Source: Polydactylus sextarius
Taxonomy: Eukaryota > Chordata > Actinopteri > Polynemidae
NCBI GenBank assembly: GCA_016801845.1
Contig: CM028928.1
Coordinates: forward strand, 14,079,827-14,143,826
Length of the DNA: 64,000 nt
Direction: 5' to 3'
The notes beneath the pieces are model-generated. The model saw only the letters and a list, made by a program, of their open reading frames with translations, searched no databases and was not told where the DNA came from. Positions 48,184 to 63,100 of the stretch are shown here, one piece after another; positions within the stretch are counted from its first letter, which is position 1; every line of letters starts with the position of its first letter. The position numbers and the translations under genes were made by a program.

Positions 48184-51100
48184 CTGGTACAGGGACAGGC
48201 AGAGCGGGAAACAAGAGAGAAGTCGACCAAGGAGAACAGATAAAGAGAGAAACACAGGGGCAGGAGTGTGAAGAGACAAGGTCAGTTTCCAACTGGGTGA
48301 CGACAGCAATTTAGGCCTCAAATTGCACCAAACATAGTTTTCATAGCAAGTGTCATGCTGTCACTTCTTTGTTCAAATGAGCAAAAAAAAAAAAAAAAAA
48401 TGTTGCTGATGGTATTGTGGTAAATTTGCCCCCATGCTGTCATTTCATTAATAATGATGAAGTAACTAGAAATTAGACAGGCCTTGTTTGGTTTCAGCAA
48501 AATGACTTTGAGATCTGATAACATGATTGCAAGTGAACATTTCTAATAAGATGCTGTAGTGTGACAGCAGGCTGGAAAAAAGAGAAAGAAAACAAAAACA
48601 GATACAAGCTGATAGGAGACTAAAATATATTCAGTGGGGAAAAAAACACAACTGCTGCACTTGGAGCAGAGATAATCTTTAAAAGTTGTTTAATTGTCTA
48701 ATATTAAAAAAAAACGGCCATAGAAAAGTGCTGATTGCCAGATCTCTTTTACAGCTGACAAATGCTACTACTTGGCGTTCGACCATTAAAACTGTAGAGA
48801 AACATGAATGTAACATTGGCTACATCGGCCATCAGTTTCTAAATAAAAGTTTTGAAGCCCCATTTTTTTTTTTTTTTTTGCCCATTGCCAACTTGGCTCC
48901 AGCAACACAGCCTGAATTTTGGCAAATATTGAAGGAGCCACAGGGGATATGATGTGGGTAGACAACATGGCAACTATATACAGCTGAATCCAATAGGTTA
49001 GGATTCCTGTCAATCGAGGAAATACAGCTGAACTGAACCTAAACATTTATTTGAAATCCTCATAGTAGGTGTCCTTTAATTTTTTTTTTTTTTTTTAAAT
49101 CATCTATGTGCAATTTCTGAAAGGAAACCTGCGTCAATATCTCTAAAAACTGAACTCCAAACTTTTATCAGTCCTTGTTTCAATTTTAAGAAAATTCAAT
49201 TTTAAGTTCCTACAGGTTAAATCTAGCGCTGCAGCAGTAGTCTTAACAGTGTCAGATAAAAAGTAAATTAAAATATGCCCATATGCCCAATCTGAAAAAT
49301 ACAAGCAGCTTGTTTTGCCTGATACCAAAATGTATTAAGCCTTCAAGTTTTAATTAATCTTTACCCAAAAATGCCAAATAATTATTAGATTATTCAAAAT
49401 TCTTGCTGTTAACAGCTGTAAATTTGTATTTAATATTTATAAATTAAATATTTAATATTTAGCTCAAGCTAAAAATAACAGTTATTATCAATGTCAAGTA
49501 GGTTTTACATTTATCTTTTTCAACTGATTTATTAATCATTCATTCAGTGAAATAGTGAAACATGAGAAGTTTTGACGACCCAGTGACATCTTATCATGTT
49601 TTCTTTTGTTCGACCAATAATCCTAAAACACATAATGTTATACACAGAAGAGCAGCGAATCCTTTCTTTTTTTCAAAACTGGAAGCAGAATATGTAGATA
49701 CATTTTTAGCACCAGAGCAAATATCATAATAGTTAGATAATTATACTTATGATAGCTTCAGCTCTAGTTAAAATGCAAGAGAGTCTCCTGGCGAGTAAAT
49801 TCTAGCTTTAGTGCTCAGCCATGACAGTGGCAGCTCAATTCAAGCTACTGACTTGTCATCAGGTAACACTTTAAAGTAATTTTCCACTAAGTGTTTACAT
49901 TAGTGGGTCTACCCCTTTGCACAGTTCACTTTCAAACACCATGCATGACAGCCGCCCAGTCACTTGCGTCATCTTGCTCAGAGACAGTTACGACTCCACA
50001 GTTTTTCCCGGTCACTGACCATCATCATTCAGACTCAGAGCGAATACATATTTCAATACCTTTTCCAAATTTTGAAGTTAGCATATGCAGTAGAATGTGG
50101 AGGATACGTACCTGAATGAAAGATTTATTTCATGATATTTCTCATTCATGATTCTCAGGTGTGGGTTTATTATTCACTGTTCACTTATAGTGTTTGAAAA
50201 GCTGCTTACTTTTTTATTTTGACTCCATAATTCAGTGTCGAGTTAGAAAAGTGATACAAAAATGGTTCATTTCTGTGAAAAAGATGTGGCAGTTGGTGTT
50301 TTTTTTTTTTTTTTTTTTTTTTAGCTTTTTTGCCTTTGACTATCCTATGACTAATGAGTCATAAAAAAACTCCTCGTTGGTCATAATTTTGCCGCTACGT
50401 TGTCCCAGGTGAGTATAAAAAGATCAACATCTTCTACACTACTTGCCTAGTATCGATGTAAAAACACTCAAACCTAGTTAAAGTTCAGAGTCAGCACTTT
50501 AATCTCACACAGTTTGATTTCAAATCCAATGTGCTGCAATGAGCCAAAACAACAGTAAATGTGTCACTGTCTAAATATTTAGGGCCTGCACTGTATCACC
50601 AGCAGATAGTGTACATTACCCTCCGATAAATGGGAAAATTTGATTATGACTATTGTCCAGACAGTGGACTCACAGCTGATAATATGGTGCCCAAGGGTTT
50701 GAGCTAAGTTTACAGATATCTGGTGTAAATACTGTGTTCTCCAGAAACTCCTGCAGACCCATATCCACGGTCGAAGACACTCACCACAGGAGAAAGAGTA
50801 AAAACGACTCTCACATGTTAGAGCGACACATTATCCATCTGGATTTGTGTTTAACCCCCTCTCTGGTGCTTACATGCATTTAGTTAGCAAATCAGTCGTT
50901 TGGAAACGCATCACTCTGACAGTTTATTTAAAGAATGCCCCATCTAATGGGTAGTAAAGATCACAGTTGGGAACATTTGTTTGTTTTGCACGTGTTAAAC
51001 CATTTATCATGTTTAAAATGCAAGAAAATTCTCTATTTTTAGTTTGTTAAATGGGAAGATTTCACTTTTTCTGTCATTTCAATTAACATGTGTGGGTTTT

Positions 51101-54100
51101 TACATTGTTACTCAAAGAAACTATGTTATATTTTAAAGAGCTCAGGGAAGCTGTGAGGTGGTTTTCATCGATTTCTTCCATTTTACTGAGTCAACGGCAT
51201 TTGCGCTGAAGAAAAACACATTGCTCAAATCACTGTGCATGAATTTTTTTGATCAACATCTAAAGGCCATGTAATGCTTGGTTGTATGCAACCACATCAT
51301 GTAATCAAAATTCAAGTGCTTTGTATCGCCGTGAACAACTGCACTTAACATATGTTAAGTGCAGTTGTATGTATGTATTAGAGCTGTGAATAGAAGAGGA
51401 GAATGTATTCTTCTTGCAACACTCTAATTTGTCATTAAAGCAACACAGAGGAAAAGTGCAAGATAACAGCAATATCCTATTAAAAGAGACAGATCCGAAA
51501 ACTCCCCAAGACAAAAAAAATGCCCTGAGAAAAAAAAAATCATACTGAGGGAAATTTCAGACACACACACACACACACACGCGCGCGCAAACACATGTGG
51601 ACACACACACAGAAACACACAATCAATTTCAATATGCTTTCAGTGAGTAAGCAACACTTGGTGAGCCTCGAAGAGAAAACTACATATTGCAGTTAAAATA
51701 TGGAAATCACCAGCATTTTTCCCTGGGAGATGACTTGAGAATAAACCACTCCAGAGAAAAAAAAAAAGAAAAAAAAGAAAAAGAGCAGACGTCAAAGAAT
51801 GGGGTCGCTAAAGAATACACAAGGCTTTTCATTTCAGTCTGCGTTGGCCATCGCAAAGACATATTGAGAATTCTCAGCTGTCCGGCATTCTAGAGAAAAG
51901 CACCTTTGAGGAGCGGTGCACTCTGCATACTGATTACCTTTGTTTAAGGTGTTAACGCACTTAGCTCTGCTCAGGTCTTTTGTTTATCGACAGAGCAGTA
52001 ATTCCTTTCAAGGGCGGAGATTGCGGTCTTGAGATTCAGGGTGTAGCTGCTTAACGGGGTGGTGCTCGTAGTCACGGCCTCGGCAACAACAACGCTGCCT
52101 GTTGTCCCCGGCGACAAGCGACGCCAAAATGCGAGCTCACATAAACGGCTGGATGTGGAATCTGTGATGAGGGATCAGCTCCCCTTTTAAGGGCACGAGA
52201 ACATACAGTGGCCTTTTACTAAGGCATTCACTATTCAGCCTAAGCTCAGGCTGTGAGAAGACTCCACAATAGACTGCGCCGGCTGAGTCTATCACCTAGA
52301 GCTCACGCGCACCACATCAGTCAACAAGCCAATAGTGCGCCTGTATAGCAGCGCTGATGAAGGGATTTCCTTGCCATGCCAAAGGGCAAACAAAAGACTC
52401 AAGCCAGTGAATAGAGATCCTGCATACTGTACTTTACTTTGCCTCTATCTATCCAATGCTTTTATCCTGAGATTAAGGGTTTAAAGAAAGCTGAAGAAAG
52501 AATGTAGTTCCCTTCCAGCTACCAGCCAGATTGAGGCTCTTTCTCGTATTCAACAGATATTGCATTGTTTGAGAAACAAGCAGCTGTGAGGGAACTGAAA
52601 AAAAATTAGGAAGGGGAGGGAGTGGAGTCTTAGAGAGAAACCGGAGACTTTAAACAGAGACAGTACTATCTGTAAGGATGAATGATAAATGGTTAAGCCG
52701 TTTCCATGTATATTTGATGTCGCCTTAGACCTAACGGCGCGCGGTGCATGGAGCCTCAGGGCCTGAGAAACTCTGCACCGCTGACTCCTTCCTTCCGTCG
52801 ATGCCGCTCCCCTACCTGGCTGCTCTCAGCTCGATTTGTTTGCACTCATGTTTCTCCCAGTCTGGGCCTTGGTTAACATTTAATTCTGCCTTGACAGATA
52901 CAGGCAGGAGACTGTCAAAACGCGGGCCATCAAATAATGAAATGTGAATCAGCTGAGCCACCAGTGGATTGGCTACAGACAGCAAACATACCAAATATTG
53001 GGCTCCGGTCTCTTTAATGAGCTCTGAGCTGTCTGACTGAACACAGTCATGTCTCTCACCTCTTCGACACCACTGGAGCCGCGGATACTGTCAGCCAGGA
53101 AAAAGCTCTGCAGCAGAAACATAAAGTTCAGTCCTGCTCAAAGTGCTCTTGATACTCGAGGAGACCTTAAATAAAACATGGAAATGAATCCTGACACGTT
53201 GTGGGGAGGTGTTTTCGATCCGACAGTAACACAAGGTAGGGCTGTTGTACAAGAGGAGTAATGGTGTAGCCAATGCTGCAGAGAGGGCCAACAAGACAAT
53301 CAATGACGAATTACATGACACCGGGGCTAATGTCCTTGATTAGTCTTGCTATGTGAACAAATGAAGCGAAGCCCCTGACAATCACATGAGAGACAATGCA
53401 GCTCCAGTAGGAGTTGATGCGTCAGGCGGTTTTGGAGCAGATGAGCTCAGGTCTCATTATAGCTTCAGCTCAAGCTCATGGTCAGGAGACGTGCGCGTCC
53501 TTTAAAGATGTGTTTGACTAAACTTAACAAGAAGATGTTCTAATGACGAAAAATCAGCATACGGATGCTCCATCGAGACACTTACATCAAAGTGATTAAT
53601 TTAGAGGTGTACACTGGGGAGAGGTCAAGAAAATCATAAAAATGATCTGGTGACTATGAACAACATGACCTCTAAATAACAAGCAGGAACTGTAAATGAC
53701 AGATAGCGCAACGGATCTGATCAATCACAACCAACAACTCGCTGCTTGGGATTTTTCCAACCAGGTTCAACCTACAAATGATTATATTCATTATTGATTA
53801 TTAATAAATTGATGAGACTTCCTGTAAACCAACTCACGGTCTTTAGATTGCATGTTTTTATCTCAACAGGCCAAAACATAACGATATTCAATTTTCAATT
53901 ATAACAAGCAGCAGCAAGTATTTGTATCTCTTTTGCCTAATAAATAGCATCATTGATTAATTAGTTATTATGAAAGTAATTCAATCACAGTATACATAAT
54001 CTTTTAACCTGAGCAGCCTATCATTTTTTTTTTTCAGGCAGTTAATTAATTAAAACAATATGAAGCCGCAGCTCAGGTACTCAGGAGCACAGGGTCAGGT

Positions 54101-57100
54101 GTAAATTGGAGAATTTAAATTAAGTGACAACACAAAGTCAAACAAAGCCGTCGAACTGGCAGCAGTTTTTGCACCAAAGGAAGGAGGACTGGAAGAGATG
54201 ATTTTAAATTAACTGACCTTTTAAAAGGCATCGCTAATCTAGTCACATGAAACCGCAATTTATGAGGGGGGGGAGTGTTCATTTACTCGCAATGAGCATC
54301 TATCAATCATGGTGACAGAGGTGTACACTGGGGAGAGGAAAACGTAGGAATTAAGGGAGGGAGGAAGACAGAAGAGAGAGATGTGTGCACTGAACTACGC
54401 CCCCAGATAAGGAGGGAGGGAGGTAAGGGAGAGGGGGAGCCAGAGGCAGACAGATAGCGAGACTAAAATCAACAGTTTTAAATAGTAACACCCTAACACT
54501 AATGTTTCATAAAAAGTTAAAGCATGGGCACACAAACAGTATCAATCACAAATGGCTGGAGGCCTCATTTATGAGCCAAATGAAATCAAAGTTTGACCTT
54601 TGTGCTCCTCTGCATATTCTACAGGTCTGTTCCAACAAAGCCATTTGTGTTCACCTCCAGCTAATTAGTTGAGTAACGAAAAAATTGCACATTTGATTAA
54701 TGTGGTGGTCAGAGGGATAGCAACAGAGTTCAGTTCTGAAATTACTCTTGAACACATAGCAAACTCTTAATACGTTCAATGTAATGTATGATATTATGCA
54801 TCCGCATAAATATGCATCGAGTATAAGAGGCGAATGGGAAATGATGGAAATGGCTGGTGGATGTGTTTCTGAGAGCACTGAAATTGTTATTTCTTTTATT
54901 TGGCGGAGAATGAGACATTGTAAATGGCGAAAAATCACTATCTATTTTCCCTAAGTGGTGGTTGATGACAAGAGGAAAAACAGACAAAGAGTAAAGGAGC
55001 ACATGAGGGACGCATCAGCTGTACTCAAATCTGAAGAGGAGCTCAGAGTACAAGAGTCTGAAGCCTCAAAAAAAAAAAAAAAAAAAAAACAAAACAAAAA
55101 AAATCCAAAAGTTTGCATGGCCCTTAATACAAACTTCCTGCAATTTCCCATGGGATGATCGCCATGGTCAAGGATGCTTAGCTTCCCCCGTCCTTGTTTT
55201 ATTGGTTCTTCATGTCTGGCTAGGCCTGATGCCTGTGCACTGGGCTTGCACTTCAAACAGTCTAATGTCCTATATGCTGCAGCCAACCGGCTGGTCAGGC
55301 CACAGCTCTCCGCCAGCCATCTTGCATACTGTACAGCCAAGGCTAATATTCAACACTGAGGCAAATGCGTGTGAACGATTTAAAGTGTGAAAACGTGCAT
55401 GTATGTTTGAGAGTGTGTATGCAAGGAGACAGTTCACGTTGCCAAACAACTCACATTTTTCGAGTGCATCCATCGCAGCTCCCATTTCAGCCTGTTGGAT
55501 GCTAGATTGGAAATATTTTTTTAAAAAGGAGACAGAGAGGGAGAGAGAGAAAGAGAGAGAAAAGGTCTTTAGCATATTCAAAATGTCCCTTCTTTGTAAT
55601 TCTGACAAAAAAAAATACTGAGAGGATTATCAAAAGTGCTTTTTATTTGTTTTGAAAGAGCCCTTTTGCCTAAAGAATCCAAGGTAACACAACACACACA
55701 TTTCAAAAAGGTAAGCCTATTGACAGCTCTGTTCTGGGCACTGTTTATGCCCGCAATTCATAATTTCTCCATATACATTATTTGCTCCGTGATTGTTGCA
55801 CAGCGGCTGAGGTGGCTCGGAGCTTAAGTCATGTAAATACAAAAACAGTAAGCTGTCAAAGATCCTATGGAAGGGACAAACTTATCGCCAGCTTAGAGCA
55901 AGAGAGACCGCTTTCAAGTAGGAGGCCTTGGAGGGGATTTCAACATGTGGAAGAGAGAGGGGGGAGTGTGAGATGTTTGATGGATTTAGGTTTCATTTCT
56001 CGCAGGCTCAGCTGCAGCTTTATCGTCAACCCCTCCAACCCTGCAAAGGCCTTCGTGCCGAGATTCACTTTCTTTACTTTACAAAAGTGTGAATGTGCGA
56101 GCACACACAAAGGTGCACAGTTTAACACAGATACACACACATTCTGTGTCCTGCTGTGAACACAATGTCGCAGGTATCTTTCGATGCAGCCCAAGATGCA
56201 CCGCTGCCTCATCACAGACATTTCTTCGGCACAAAGTGATATTTCCATAACACTATTTACGTCAAATCAATAATGAATCGATTCATTTTCATTCTGCATA
56301 ATGTCTCTCCCAATAGAATAGGCCAACAAGAGCTTAATTGCTATAATAAACACCATCAATAAAGCACAGCCATTATTCTCAAGTCCATTAGCAGTGCATT
56401 GAGAGGGAGAGAGCCTTGTTCCGTTGCGTCTTATTATATTGCACTGTCTTACTCACCTTGGGCCTTTGCCACAGCCGATTCGCTCCCCTTTGAAATACAC
56501 AGCAACGGTGTAAGTGCGGGCGTGCGAGGGTCCCACTGTCTGCAGGGTCCTGTGAAGTCAAACACAGAAATATGGGATGAGAAGGAAGAGGGTAGAGTGT
56601 GATAGATAACAGTGTTAAACAATAACACCCAGGAGAAAGGAGCAAGGACATTTAGGGACAATGTTCTTCAGAGAAATAACATTAAAAAGAGAGGTTAAAA
56701 AAAAACACTTTCAATTGGCCCAAATATAATTCATCTCAAGCGGAGGGCTGAGAGGTGGGGAACAGCACTTTGATTCACTAGTGTGCTTTGAGAGTGCACA
56801 GAAGTAATTTGAGGGACATATAAACAACTTTTAAAGCTTCTGTAACTCGCTACAACCATCAATATATATATATATATATATATATATGATGAGAGAGGAA
56901 GTGAAATAAAAGAATGCCAATAGTCTTTGAGAGATCCACACCCTTACTGTGCTGGAAGGGGAAATGCTAGAGAGCCATCAAGAAATCTAAGAAATCTAAG
57001 ATGGTAAAATAATACTACACATCTAATTCACAGATGTAAAAAAAAAACAAAAAAAAAACCCAAGCACTCAATTCTTGTTACATTTCTAGAGGGACGTATG

Positions 57101-60100
57101 TACAAGACAGTAGACAAAACTTGGGAGATGTTTGAAATGTTAACATTAGCATAAACATCTCAGACCCAAGCTGCGAGTCACCTAAATTATTCACAGACAA
57201 TTTACTTATTTCAGGAGAGCAATCCATTTTTAATGCAATGTGGTCACTTATGACACTTTATCAATAATTCAGTCCATTCTCTCACTTACAAATGAAGAAT
57301 CACATAGCATGTGCAGAGCAAATAAGACTCCTTTGCGCGACATTCTTGCCAAATCTCAACAGGGAGAGTGTGTCACTTGGAATTATCACGCTGCTAAAAT
57401 AACACATGACACGGAATAACAAGGAAAATCTGTGAAGCTGTTGGGAAGTCGTCAGATCTGAGGCTGCACACAGATGGAAGTGTGTGAGGGAGAGGAAGGA
57501 GCGCCTTATAGGATCTGTAAGAGCTTCAGCTCCGGCTAAAAGCAGCTACTTACTGACTTGGGCTGTTCTGCACACAATGTTAAAGTGTGTATATGTGCAC
57601 TCCCTGGTGTGACCTGCCCTAGAAGACATGTACAGTAAAGTGATGGTGCTGGGGTTGAGGTGTGGATATGTCATCAGCCAGACACATTCACTAGGGAACC
57701 TTTAGCAGGGGGCTTGGTACATTAGCTCCTTTTTATTCCCTCTTTCCGTGTCCTTCACTGCCCTCACTCAGTCATTTAGTCTCTTTCTGTCTGACTCACA
57801 CTCTTGTCTGATGCTGTGTTTTTTTTTTTTCCCTACTCTTCACACTTGTAAACAAACTCAGACAGGCCCTTAGGGCAGCCTGACAGATTTGACACCAGCC
57901 ACTGCTGTATGAAATTGTATAAAAGCTGCATGATTCTGGCTTATTGGCCCACAGGGGTCAGGTCATCTCATGAGGAAGTTCAGAAAGTCCTCAAGATTAT
58001 CGGCTGCTACTATGTGTATTCTTGGTGAACATGGTCGAAACAAGTAGTAATTACACTCAAGGGTGTGGCGAAAAACCTCAAATTCAACTGTGGTTAATTT
58101 TCTGTAAGCCTCGGTTTATTCTTCTGTACCTATGTGTGTGTGCACTAAAATGTTGAAATTCAAGTCACCCAAGAGCTCTATTTGTTTCTTGTTCACGTTT
58201 CTTGTGGGCAGTGGAGTTGAAGGGGAATGTTGATTGTAGTGTCAGAGTTGTGCTGTGTCAAAAATCACCACCCGTCAGGCTGACAGACAGAATAATAAAC
58301 AGAGAGGAGCTGAAGAGACATTAAAATAAATACAAGGAAGAAGGAGAGGGAGGAGGAGGAAACTGATTACATGCTGGATTGTGGACTTTATTGCACATAA
58401 AACTGCTGTGTCTCAAACCTCCCCTGCACATTGAGCCAAACCCCTCCACCGCCACCATTTTTTTCCCCCACAAAAAACAGTTTGTCAGTTTCCATGGTGA
58501 CAAACATACTCATTCATGGCAGCCCTCAAAAGCATTCTGTCAAATGACACTTGCTCCTTGACCTTTTGTCAAATAAGAGGTCTCTTTGGGTGTGTTTATT
58601 TACCACAACAACAGAGACCTTTACACAGGTATTCACAATGTCCAGGGACCAATAACAAGGATGAAAGTCATGTAAATACTGTTTGTGCCATTTCTTTTTT
58701 TCTCTTGAATGTTTACCGTCGTCGTTGTGACACCCAACTACATCTCAAATATGGACTTTGGTTAACGCTGAAGGGCAGGACATGCAGGACACATGCATGC
58801 ATATGCACATTGTAAGATTTCATCATAATATTACGTCAGATTTGATTTTAAAAAATATATATAAAAATGTCAAGAAAAATACAAATAAAAAATATAGTTC
58901 ACATAGACTGATCACATTGATCAACTAGACTTTAGGATGACATTGGCTTTGAGACAGATATATTGAATATATGTGAAATGTGCATTAGTGAAGGGTTAGC
59001 TAAAAGTGATGGGTACATAGGTAGTTAAATGTATGGGATAACTAGTTATTTTTTAGTGAAGGACAAACAGGTAAAATGGTTTGCATAAATAGCGTTCTTT
59101 GTGGGGTCTTACTTGTACAGCGGGATATCAGGCTCCTTGCCCTCTGTTCTTAGAGTCAAACAGCACTGTTGCAGCTGGGATTTGGGATCATTCCAGTCCT
59201 GGTTCAGAATAAACTCCTGTAACACACACACAAACACACACAGAGACACATACAGACACACACACGTAATCAAACTACTTCTGTGTCAAAGAATCATGAA
59301 ACATGGGAAATAAAATTCAGCCGCAGTTACAAACTCTCTTTTTCTTTCCTCGGCCGCTCTTGCTTTTATTTCATTCTTTCCGTGACCCTCTCCACCCACC
59401 ACCCCCTTCCCTTTTGCTCATGCTTATTTGCTCTCTCTCTGACTGGCTCTCCATCTGTGTCTTCACGGTGAGTACAAATCACAGGCTACTTAAGACAAAA
59501 GCCAATCCCCGGCCAGAAATAAAGAACGTCTGGGAGTCTCCCAGGTGTGCAGCCCTGATACATTTCTCTTATCCAAGGGGGACTTCTAAAAGCCCTTCCA
59601 TTAACAGGGAAGCAGCCTTGTCATAAAAAGGCAGACTTTGAATCCAGAACTGTCTGCTCCTATTAATTTTCTACAAAGAGTGCTTCTGCTTCTGTTGCTT
59701 GCACTCTCTTCCTCTCTCGCTTTACTGCCCTCCCCAACCCCTCCATCTCTGCTGTTCTTGCTTCCGCGCTTTACTTCCCTTTTTCTCCTTCCCACTTTTC
59801 CTCTCTCTGGGGGGCATCTACACTTCTTTTGCCTAAAGCAGAGAAATTTGGCTGTCTCGAAAAGAGCGCAGCATATAGCCCAGCTCTGGTATAAGTCATT
59901 TCAAGTGCATAGAAGCACTGACACTCATGCAAACCCCTCTATATGTGTAATCACAGAGTGCAGGAAAAAATGCGAACATAAGGAAAGGAGAGTTTATGTC
60001 TCTGGTTTTGCCTCTCTATTTCCATCCAAATTGGATGAAGCAGCACAGTGTGCAACACTGTGGTTTCCAGAAGGCTATGTAAGGAGACATGCTGGCTGTT

Positions 60101-63100
60101 TCACAACTTTTCTCTTGGAAGTGGAAATGAGGTGCTCTCTTGCAGCGACCATGACGCAAAGCTCAGCTCCTCCAGAGCTGGGGATTCTCCCTGGAGAGGC
60201 ACACCAAGACAGCAATTAGCATGGCATATCAGACCACTGCAGCAAGCTTCTCAAGGAGAGGTCCACGCTATGTGCATACTCGTACACGAGTGCGTGTGCG
60301 TGTGCGCACACGTTTGCACATACCCATTTAGCTATGAGCTAAGAGTTTAGTTTGTGTCTTTTACTACAGCAGCTGAATTAATAGAAAACTAGCAATTTTA
60401 AGGCCTTTCTCAATAAATTTGGAGATTGTGCTCTTGTCCTTCCTCATTCACATCTGGCAATGAGTGAATGGCCAGATATGAAGTGGAAGACTTGACAGAA
60501 CCTTGCTCGATTCATCTACCTCCTGAAACCTTCCACAAGTGGACAGCCTGAGCACTTCTTCAGTCAATGAAAAAACACCAACATCTACCGTCAACAGCCT
60601 GACACAGTTGCAATTCCCATTAAAGATGACTAAAATAGCAATCTGAGCTGCCATTGTGAGAGGCATTCAAGAGCCGTACACCACTTCAGGCATTGCGTCG
60701 ATGCCAGCACCATTAAGGCGCAGCCATTAGCTCCCTCCTCATCACATCTCTGGTTCTTTCTCTCGGAGGTGTCCAGCTCAGCGGCTCATTGATCAGGTGC
60801 GAGTGGTGAATAGCTATCAATAGGGACTCACCTTCAGACGGGGGAAAAAGCAGACATTCATAAAGGTGTGCACAAACTCCAGATCTTTATCAATGTAGAG
60901 CGCTGCGATGAAAGCTGCAGAAAGAGAGTGAAAAAAAAAGACAGAAAGCATTTAGTAACAAATTGCAGTTGATGTATGTACTTTTTATGCTCGGCTTAAC
61001 AGTTGGCTCTTTTCCTACTGAAGCAAATAAAACATTAGTAAAGACCAGATGAAAAACCTCAGCTGTGGCCTACCACAGAAAGTGATGTGATGTCAGAGAG
61101 GGCGGTTCTGTAGTCACCTACCTTTTTCCATCAAACAGGAAATTGGTATAGAAAAGGCCACACAGAGTTCACAGAAACATCTATATAATATAAAGGATAA
61201 AACTGTATATGAAGTTGAATTGAGAGTAAATGGCAGTCTAACTGAACGGGAAAAAATTGGAAATGTAAGCAGTGGGTGCTGGATGTCATCTTCAACTAGT
61301 GGCTTTCCCATTGTTTTCCTCTTCCATTAGCTGCCACTGCATTCACTCATCTCCGTGACTAAGACAGTGGGACACGAGAGAGAAATAATAGGTAATATTT
61401 CAGGAGGCCAGTTGAGGGCCTGCTTTAGCCGCGAGGCACGACTGTTTATATGCGGAAGAGCTGCACTCATTTCTAGCTCTGACCCTTGTCCCCTTCCAGT
61501 GTCATCAACTCTGCCGTGACCTGAACTTTGAAAGATAATTTGAAAGGCAAATGATATGAAGCTCCGTGTTTGTGTCTCTTTTTCCCTGTGTGTGGGTTTT
61601 TAATACAAGTGGAGGGAAAAAAAAAGAGTGTAATGTGTTCCCAGTCAGCATTCAATAGGCCTTAGTGCATGAAACGCATCTTTTCTAACATCTAGAGTGG
61701 TTGATTCTGTATTTCCTTATATCACAGCCTTTGTCACTAATTCATCTAAAAGCCTGAGGAGCTATAAGATGCATAAGGTCTCCTCTGATGCACAAGCTCA
61801 GACTCAGTAAGGACTAGAAAATCTGCCTCGGATGGGTCACTGCACTCTTTTAATAACAATTTGAACATGTCCTTAACTGATGCTTATCTTAGACTAAGAC
61901 TTTAGAAAAACCCTTAGACTAAGTTTTAATTGTGGCTTTGAAATCAAAGAAATGTGCTGTAAAATTGAACCGGAACAGTGGCTATGTAATACAAGTTCCC
62001 ACTGGCGTCCAGCCAATACAGGATTGATTGTGATGCTGTCTCCAGATGATTGCAAACGTTATTTTATGCATTTCGTCTACTGTATCCATTCAAACTTATC
62101 AAGCTAAAAAATAAAGAATAATAGCCTTGCTGATTTATCAGTCTGCCTGTAGTATCCATGGCAATTTCTGCTCCCTTGCTGTGGAGGAGAGTGTTAAGTA
62201 CTTTTCCACAGTTTGCATGTTGCAAACTGTTGAAACAGTTCACAGTTTACCCTGTAATTCAGCAGGGATGAGTCTGGGAAAGGGCCATGTGCATGTCACT
62301 GGGGAAGAGTTTCACCAGGACCAACTGACAGAACCAGCAGGAGTCAGTGGTGACACAACACCATCAAGTGCATCTGACAGAACACAAAGAAAAATTATAC
62401 TTGTCCTTGTGGGGGATTGTACTTGTTTCATTCAGACTCCTCTATACTTAACACGAGTTCTTATTTTTGCTTTTTGTTACACAAGACAATGATGTGATTC
62501 ACAGGAACAGCCCTATGACTTTATACCTTTTTCCATATGAAACAGAAAACTGCCATGACTGCATACAACTTACAGCTTGAAAAACATATGTAACAGAGAA
62601 GGTAAAAAAGAATAAATAATGAGGAATGTCATTTAACAATGCTGCTCTCCGTAATGTATAACATCCTACAACAGATTTGAATCGTAAGCACTGACTATTT
62701 ACAGCTCCTACCCTGGAGCATTTATTCTTCCTCTTTATCATTATTAATTCTGTTTCTTTTTTTTTTGTTCTATTTCAGCTTAATAAACCATTAAATAAAA
62801 ACTGAATCACAGGGTGTAAACAGCAGTGAAGCCGGTGTGCAGCTATCACTCTTGATACAGTGGATGTCTTTTCAGCTGGAAGTTTTTGATGCTTTAATTA
62901 GGAAACTCTCCATCTTCCAGGACAACTGCATGCTCTTATTTGTATAATATCCTGAAAGCAACAAAGTCTTTAAGCGCCACCTGACACAGAGTGGAATAAA
63001 CAACTCCTGGACAATGCAGATAATTTTCTCTTTAGCTGCCAAATGTGACTCTTCCTCTATATCCATTTATTTTTACAGAGCATACTTTGAATGTCTTAAT

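Larger units (their letters stand above)
48184..55454 (-). other. drosha last intron (7.3 kb)
   Basis: Noncoding. It holds poly(A)/poly(T) runs (about 48381-48400, 48864-48880, 49080-49096, 50299-50322, 55069-55089), an (AC)10(GC)4 tract (51561-51588) and a perfect 34-bp palindrome (51335-51368). A GC-richer unique segment at about 51900-52330 looks enhancer-like in composition. No coding frame is supportable. Confidence 0.85.

Noticed and set aside
59638..60219. 193-codon plus-strand open frame in a drosha intron
   Set aside because: Leu/Ser/Pro-rich low-complexity start over a pyrimidine tract, no domain, no matching splice context; a chance frame.
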